Origin: Bacillota bacterium
GTDB taxonomy: Bacteria > Bacillota_A > Clostridia > Peptostreptococcales > Anaerovoracaceae
Assembly (NCBI GenBank): GCA_017547345.1
Contig: JAFYPY010000015.1
Location: forward strand, 1-11,065
Length of the DNA: 11,065 bases
Reading direction: 5' to 3'
Shown one piece after another: positions 6,509-11,065 of this stretch. Within the stretch, counting starts at the first letter, position 1. The number at the start of each line of letters is the position of its first letter. The translations under genes and the position numbers were made by a program. The notes under the pieces were generated by a model. That model had not been told where the DNA came from. It was given only the letters and a program-made list of their open reading frames with translations, and did not search any database.

Positions 6509-7303
6509 ATGCATATTATTGCAACAGATGACGAACTTGCTGCATTAAACGTATTGACAGGGGCTATCAAAGAAGCCGTTCCAACTGCAGAAATACATAG
6601 CTTTAGAAACCCTCTTGATGCTCTAGAGTTTATGAAGGAAACGAAATGTGATATAGCCTTCTTAGACATAGAAATGAGAGAAATTAATGGAGTTATTTTG
6701 GCAAGAAGGCTCAAAGAAATATATCCTAAAATCAACATAATATTCGTTACGGGCTATTCTCACTATACAAATGAAGCTTTTGCTTTACATGCTAGCGGAT
6801 ATGTGTATAAACCTGTAACAGGAGCTAAAGTTTTGAACGAAATGGAAAACCTAAGACATCCGGTAAAATGGAAGGGTTCTGGTATCTTTGTTAAGACTTT
6901 TGGCAATTTTGAGTTATTCGTGAATGGCGAAAAAGTTTCTTTTGGAAGAGAAAAGGCAAAAGAGGCTTTAGCCTACTTAGTAGACAAAAAAGGTGCTAAA
7001 GCCACTAGAAGAGAGCTTGCGTCAATTTTGTTTGAGGAAAGCGACTATTCTAGAAACAGACAAAATTATTTATCAAAAATAATAAAAGAACTTATAAGAG
7101 CTTTAGAAGAAGTTGGCGCAGATGAAATCTTAAAAAGAGGACTTAATGAGTACTCCGTAGATATTGATGCCTTTGAGTGTGACAGGTATGATTACGAAAA
7201 GGAAAATGCCACGGCAGAGGAACTCAATCGTTTTTATGGTGAGTATATGAATCAGTACAGTTGGGCAGAAATAACACTTGGAGGCCTTCACTGGAAAAAA
7301 TAG
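6509..7303 (+). CDS. Response regulator with receiver domain and SARP/OmpR-like winged-helix output
   Basis: A 264-residue regulator. The receiver domain (1-118) has every key residue: D7/D8, phosphoacceptor D53 in AFLDIEM, T81 in FVTGYS and K101 before P102. The output part begins at about residue 126 with IFVKTFGNFELFVNGEKVSF, then REKAKEALAYLVDKKG, TRRELASILFE and RNRQNYLSKIIKELIRAL. This is the winged helix-turn-helix of SARP-type regulators. It ends with a short stub (YGEYMNQYSWAE...) that looks like only the first helices of a bacterial transcriptional activation domain; I know this short form from similar Clostridia regulators, so it is probably not a truncation. AAAGGAGA at 6493-6500 lies eight bases before the ATG. 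It is co-transcribed with the kinase and followed by a terminator. The nearest candidate target is the large surface-protein promoter downstream. Confidence 0.88.
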   Translation: MHIIATDDELAALNVLTGAIKEAVPTAEIHSFRNPLDALEFMKETKCDIAFLDIEMREINGVILARRLKEIYPKINIIFVTGYSHYTNEAFALHASGYVYKPVTGAKVLNEMENLRHPVKWKGSGIFVKTFGNFELFVNGEKVSFGREKAKEALAYLVDKKGAKATRRELASILFEESDYSRNRQNYLSKIIKELIRALEEVGADEILKRGLNEYSVDIDAFECDRYDYEKENATAEELNRFYGEYMNQYSWAEITLGGLHWKK

Positions 7304-7310
7304 TAATAAA

Positions 7311-7344
7311 AAAACCCTGTTTTACAAAAAAACAGGGTTTTTTT
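7311..7344 (+). terminator. Intrinsic terminator after the response regulator
   Basis: AAAACCCTGTTT (7311-7322) pairs with AAACAGGGTTTT (7330-7341) around a seven-base loop, followed by further T to 7344. The A/T flanks make it potentially bidirectional, but no gene on the other strand is seen. Confidence 0.85.
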
Positions 7345-7349
7345 GCTAG

Positions 7350-7388
7350 ATTTTGTCCCACATTTTGTCCACACAAGAGAGTTATAAT
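7350..7388 (+). promoter_or_regulatory. Promoter with two direct ATTTTGTCC repeats, likely activator-dependent
   Basis: TATAAT at 7383-7388 is a perfect -10 box. No good -35 box is found 16-18 bases upstream. That position is instead occupied by direct repeats ATTTTGTCC at 7350-7358 and 7362-7370, 12 bases apart and each followed by (C)ACA. A perfect -10 with direct repeats covering the -35 region is the layout of a promoter that needs an activator. The predicted start near 7395 leaves a leader of about 33 bases. Confidence 0.6.
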
Positions 7389-7427
7389 CTATTTATATAA
7401 AATTTAAGGAAAGGACGGAGATTGGGA

Positions 7428-10400
7428 ATGAAAGCGAAACTTCAAACCCCTAAAAAGGCATTATGCATATTGCTTGCGGTGATGTTGACTATATCATTGA
7501 TCCCTGTGACAGCTTTTGGTGCTGCAGAACCAACGCCTGCGGCACGAGGTCAGCTTGACTTTACTGCAGCACAGGCGCCAACGCCAGATGATGATGACAA
7601 TTGGACATGGAATAGTAACACAAATACCCTAACATTAAGCGGTGTGTATCTAAGTTGCAGTTATGGGGGTAATATGATAATATTACCTGCCGGTTCTACG
7701 ATTGTTGTTGCCGATGATACTGAAAATGAAATAGTACACACTGGTGGTAACAATTATATACCTACTATCTTCTCATCAGGTGATATTACAATTAAAGGTG
7801 GTACTAATGGTACTGGTAAACTAGATATTGAATCATGTGGATGGGGTATTTTAGCAAACGATGGCGCGGTTACAGTTAAGGATTTAGACACTTTTGCTGT
7901 TCGCGATTATGGAGCTGGACAATATATCGAAAATATTTCCATTGAAGCAACTGGAGATATAACGATTAATAATGTTGCCAATGTATCCTTAACAGCGCGT
8001 GAGAATACATTGTACACTACTAATGGGAATATTACTATCGCTAACGTTGCTGATTTTTATGCATTCAATGCTTATGGCACAGGTAATTGTACAATTTCTG
8101 CACCAGAGGGAACTCTTAACGCTGAAAACATAGATGATTTTCATGTAGAAGCGTATAATGATAATGCAATTGTAACTGGTGGTGCTATTACATTTGTGGA
8201 TATTCCTGAGTTTATTGTAAAAGGCTCAGTTTCTGCTGATAATTATCGCAAGACTGTTACATTTACAGATGTTGTGGGAGAAATTGATACAACCGATGTA
8301 TCAGGCTCATATGGCGATACAGTTGAAGCAATTAAAGCTAGCAATATATATGTTAATAGTGCGGAAGGTAAATACTATCAGATGCTAGGTCAGGGAGACA
8401 ATGCTGTCAGCGCTGATGACTTTGAAGTTTTCAAGCAGAGAAACAATGAAATTGTTGCAACTCCACCATTAGGAAATAGCACTACGCCTCAGGAACCAGA
8501 TGATTATAACTGGTTATACTTTGAGCGTATTAAAATTCAAGAAGGACCTAAGCCAATAGAAAGTGTTTCTCTAACAACGACAGAGGAAATCCCAAATGCA
8601 GCTATAGGTCCGGTTAGCGAGTTTAATGCAAACTTTGCGGTACCTAACGATGCGAAATATGAAATTACAAGCATTGACTATTTTGATAATGAGACTGGAG
8701 AGCCAGTAACTACTTTTAAGTCATATACAGAATATATGATGGTTATCATGGTTAAACCAGCTGCTGGATATGATATTGATATTTATACTGAATATCAAGA
8801 CGACTTTGAAGTATTTCCTTCTGAAAGTGGCGATGAGTGGTATTTTACTTACATGATTGAAACTGGTAGCGCTCTTAAAACAGATGGAGACAAGGTAGTT
8901 CAGTCTCTTGAAAGCAAAGTTTCCTACAATAAGAACGCAAATACAGTTACAATTGCAGCTCCACCTACAGGATCAAAGTATCTACTTATTACAGGACCGG
9001 TAGGCCTTAATAACTATGGTTCAGACAAACAACTTCTTGATAACTATGTAAATGGTCTTTATTATGTTGACCCAGAGTATCCAGAATATGGACCATTCCC
9101 TGTATATTTAGCTAGTAGTGTTGACGTAGGACCTAATTCAGATGACCTATATATAGTAGCAAGGGGTTTAGCAAGTCCAGACATGCTGTTCTTAGAAGCT
9201 CCATTAAGCCAAATTGGATTCTCTTCACGTTTCATTACAGAAGAGACAACAGTTAATTTAACTGGCAATACTGATGTTATTATTTATGAAGTGAAGGAAA
9301 CAAATAAGCTTACATTAGAGGGAATTGCTACATTCTATCCAGCATATGGAGCATATGCATTTGTAGCTGGACAAGATATTAAGATTAATATTGCAGAAGG
9401 TATAATTATAGGAACAAATACTGATATGAAGTATTCCTTTGATGGTGGTAATACTTGGACGGATTGTACTGAAGGCCAGACGGCTGTAGACTTTATTCCT
9501 GAAGCAACATTAATTATTGCTGATAAAGACTCTAGTGAAACACTTTATAGTGTAGAGCTTCCTTCAAGACCAGCAGCACCAACACCGGTAGAGGTATCTA
9601 AGGTAAGAGGTACTTGGATCGAAATGGTATATAAAGATGGATGGGAATACTCTATTGACGGTGGAAAGACTTGGGAAACTTGGACTTTCTATAGTCTTCA
9701 GGAAGGTATTGAATACACAATCCTAGGACGTTTAGAGGGTTCAGCATCTACATTCCCAAGTGCAACTACATCAATTATAGTTAAAACAACTGGAGAAGAA
9801 TCATCTGGTGGAACTACTACAATTGGAAGTGTAGGTATTAACGTAAATAACTCACTTCCAGCAAATCCTAAAGCAGGCTCAACAGCAGCTTACGAAGGTG
9901 CGTTTACAATCGCAAATGATGCAAATTATACTGCGACAGTTAAGATTGTAGACGGTGAAGGAAATGAAGTAGACACATTTGTAGCAGGAGAAAGCTACTA
10001 TGTTGAAGTAACTCTTACTGCAAAGGATGGTTATGAATTTATGTCTTCATTACCAACTCCTATAGGTTTTACAGATGTGACAGCTGATACAGCAGATAAG
10101 GCAAACACTAGAACATACAAAAAGTCTATCGGAACAGTTCAGGTTGAACAGCCGAAACCACCTGCTACACTTATAGAAATTGAAGATGTTGCAATCAATA
10201 CAAATGGCTCACTTCCAGAAAATCCTGAAGTAGGTTCAACAGAAGCTTACAAAGATGCTTTTACAGTTCCAAGTGGTGCAAACTACAATGCAACTGTTAA
10301 GGTTGTAGACAGTGAAGGAAATGAAGTTGATACATTTGTAGAAGGCGAAAGCTACTATGTTGAAGTAACACTTACTGCAAAGGATGGTTATGAATTTACA

Positions 10401-11065
10401 GATTCATTATCTACTCCTGAAGGCTTTACAGATGTAACAGCTGATACAGCAGATAAGGCAAACACTAGAACATACAAGAAATCTATTGGAACAGTTCCAG
10501 CTGCACAGCCAGAAATACCTCCAACAGAAGGAACTCTTGATGTAAATACAAATGTAAGTGAAGAAGCACCAATTCAAGATGTTACGCTTGGTAACGATGA
10601 AAAAGAATTACTAGAAGGTGATATCTTCACATCAGATGAAAAAGAAGCAATCGCAAATGGCGAAGACTCCAAGGTATGGCTAGAAGTAGATGAGGTAGAC
10701 GAAGAATCTCTTGAAGAAGGAGCAAAGGCTAAGTTTGAAGAAGCTGCAAAGGAAGCGGTAGGAAAGGCTTCAAACATCGTATACTTCGAAGCTGACTTAT
10801 TCAAGCAGGTAGGTAATGGAAACCCAGAAAAGGTTGCAGAACCTGGAGTAGAAATCGAAATTACATTCAAGATTCCATCCGAATTATTAAATGACGATGA
10901 AAACGTAGAACGTATTTACAAGATTTTAAGACTACACGATGGTAAAGTAGAAATCATCGGTGGTGAATTCAATGCAGAAACAGGCGAATTCACATTCAAG
11001 ACAGACAAATTCTCAACTTACGGAATCGTTTGGACAGACGAAGACAAGACACCAACAACTCCTGG
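7428..11065 (+). CDS. Large secreted multidomain surface protein (adhesin-like), 3' end beyond the window
   Basis: I read this frame codon by codon with no stop from the ATG at 7428 to the last base: 1212 complete codons, 3' partial. A ribosome binding site (GGAG at 7417-7420) precedes the ATG. Residues 1-31 form a signal peptide: basic start KAKLQTPKK, hydrophobic core, and VTAFG-A as probable cleavage site. Residues about 35-345 include DNWTWNSNTNTLTLSGVYL, a pattern common in Clostridia surface proteins annotated as carbohydrate-binding, followed by repeated short strands that suggest a beta-helix. About 380-480 is a diverged Ig-like domain. Around 669 and 741, YSFDGGNTWT and YSIDGGKTWE mark two FN3-like repeats. 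Residues 802-904 and 921-1023 are near-identical tandem domains. From about 1083 (VWLEVDEV...FKQVGN...FSTYGIVW) comes a domain usually found just before a Pro/Thr linker and cell-wall anchor, so an LPXTG-type end is expected downstream. Ligand and function are unknown. Confidence 0.92.
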   Translation, partial: MKAKLQTPKKALCILLAVMLTISLIPVTAFGAAEPTPAARGQLDFTAAQAPTPDDDDNWTWNSNTNTLTLSGVYLSCSYGGNMIILPAGSTIVVADDTENEIVHTGGNNYIPTIFSSGDITIKGGTNGTGKLDIESCGWGILANDGAVTVKDLDTFAVRDYGAGQYIENISIEATGDITINNVANVSLTARENTLYTTNGNITIANVADFYAFNAYGTGNCTISAPEGTLNAENIDDFHVEAYNDNAIVTGGAITFVDIPEFIVKGSVSADNYRKTVTFTDVVGEIDTTDVSGSYGDTVEAIKASNIYVNSAEGKYYQMLGQGDNAVSADDFEVFKQRNNEIVATPPLGNSTTPQEPDDYNWLYFERIKIQEGPKPIESVSLTTTEEIPNAAIGPVSEFNANFAVPNDAKYEITSIDYFDNETGEPVTTFKSYTEYMMVIMVKPAAGYDIDIYTEYQDDFEVFPSESGDEWYFTYMIETGSALKTDGDKVVQSLESKVSYNKNANTVTIAAPPTGSKYLLITGPVGLNNYGSDKQLLDNYVNGLYYVDPEYPEYGPFPVYLASSVDVGPNSDDLYIVARGLASPDMLFLEAPLSQIGFSSRFITEETTVNLTGNTDVIIYEVKETNKLTLEGIATFYPAYGAYAFVAGQDIKINIAEGIIIGTNTDMKYSFDGGNTWTDCTEGQTAVDFIPEATLIIADKDSSETLYSVELPSRPAAPTPVEVSKVRGTWIEMVYKDGWEYSIDGGKTWETWTFYSLQEGIEYTILGRLEGSASTFPSATTSIIVKTTGEESSGGTTTIGSVGINVNNSLPANPKAGSTAAYEGAFTIANDANYTATVKIVDGEGNEVDTFVAGESYYVEVTLTAKDGYEFMSSLPTPIGFTDVTADTADKANTRTYKKSIGTVQVEQPKPPATLIEIEDVAINTNGSLPENPEVGSTEAYKDAFTVPSGANYNATVKVVDSEGNEVDTFVEGESYYVEVTLTAKDGYEFTDSLSTPEGFTDVTADTADKANTRTYKKSIGTVPAAQPEIPPTEGTLDVNTNVSEEAPIQDVTLGNDEKELLEGDIFTSDEKEAIANGEDSKVWLEVDEVDEESLEEGAKAKFEEAAKEAVGKASNIVYFEADLFKQVGNGNPEKVAEPGVEIEITFKIPSELLNDDENVERIYKILRLHDGKVEIIGGEFNAETGEFTFKTDKFSTYGIVWTDEDKTPTTP
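9831..10139 (+). repeat. Tandem domain repeat, copy 1
   Basis: This 309-base unit encodes residues 802-904 of the large surface protein and is repeated 357 bases downstream. By hand alignment 82 of 103 residues are identical; most differences fall in the first 42 residues. The unit has beta-strand-like text such as YYVEVTLTAKDGYEF and looks like an Ig-type domain. A Pro-rich linker (VEQPKPP) joins it to copy 2. Confidence 0.85.
10188..10496 (+). repeat. Tandem domain repeat, copy 2
   Basis: Second copy of the 309-base unit, encoding residues 921-1023, offset 357 bases (119 codons) from copy 1. The last 61 residues differ from copy 1 at only five positions. A Pro-rich linker (AAQPEIPP) follows. 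An older, strongly diverged relative is recognisable at residues about 380-450 of the same protein. Confidence 0.85.

Noticed and set aside
7323..7329. Attenuator or riboswitch between the regulator and the large surface gene
   Set aside because: The hairpin lies upstream of the predicted promoter of the large gene and directly after the regulator stop, so an ordinary terminator explains it; the leader of about 33 bases is too short for a riboswitch.
10574..10870. A 98-codon - strand frame in the large surface gene
   Set aside because: It is a Ser-rich antisense shadow of an acidic (GAA/GAT-rich) coding stretch.

Overview
The window looks like chromosomal DNA of a low-GC Gram-positive anaerobe (Bacillota, most likely class Clostridia). 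Supporting signs are A/T-rich codon use, strong AGGAGG-type ribosome binding sites, TATAAT -10 boxes, hairpin-plus-T terminators, an LPXTG-like sorting signal, and surface-protein domains typical of gut or oral Clostridia. Genus cannot be judged from this sequence alone. All convincing genes are on the + strand; I found no tRNA, rRNA, CRISPR array or transposase.

Region 1 (1-3368): the 3' end of a TraX-family membrane protein gene (cut by the window edge), then a four-gene cluster behind an extended -10 promoter. The cluster encodes an NhaC-family Na+/H+ antiporter, a class I SAM-dependent methyltransferase, a NimA-like flavin-binding protein of the pyridoxamine 5'-phosphate oxidase fold, and a 73-residue protein with two membrane segments. 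It ends in a clear intrinsic terminator. A threefold 17-bp repeat lies between the last two genes.

Region 2 (3358-4590): a broken gene for a cell-wall-anchored surface protein. Its pieces lie in three successive reading frames, each junction needing a +1 shift. The 5' end (promoter, start and most of the signal peptide) seems to be missing and abuts the upstream terminator. The 3' end still has a sortase-type signal and its own terminator.

Region 3 (4606-7344): a two-component system with its own promoter. It comprises a membrane sensor histidine kinase with a LytS-like kinase core and a response regulator whose output domain is a SARP/OmpR-like winged helix. A terminator follows.

Region 4 (7350-11065): a promoter containing two 12-bp-spaced ATTTTGTCC direct repeats where a -35 box would be, then a very large secreted protein gene that stays open to the end of the window (at least 1212 codons). 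It has a signal peptide, a beta-rich N-terminal region, FN3-like segments, two near-identical tandem domains plus one diverged copy, and a domain that usually precedes the cell-wall anchor.

Reading of the whole: regions 2-4 look like a surface-protein locus in which a two-component system sits between a decayed wall-anchored protein and an intact large one. The direct repeats in the large gene's promoter are the best candidate for the response regulator's binding site. That link is inferred from position and promoter layout and is not shown by the sequence.
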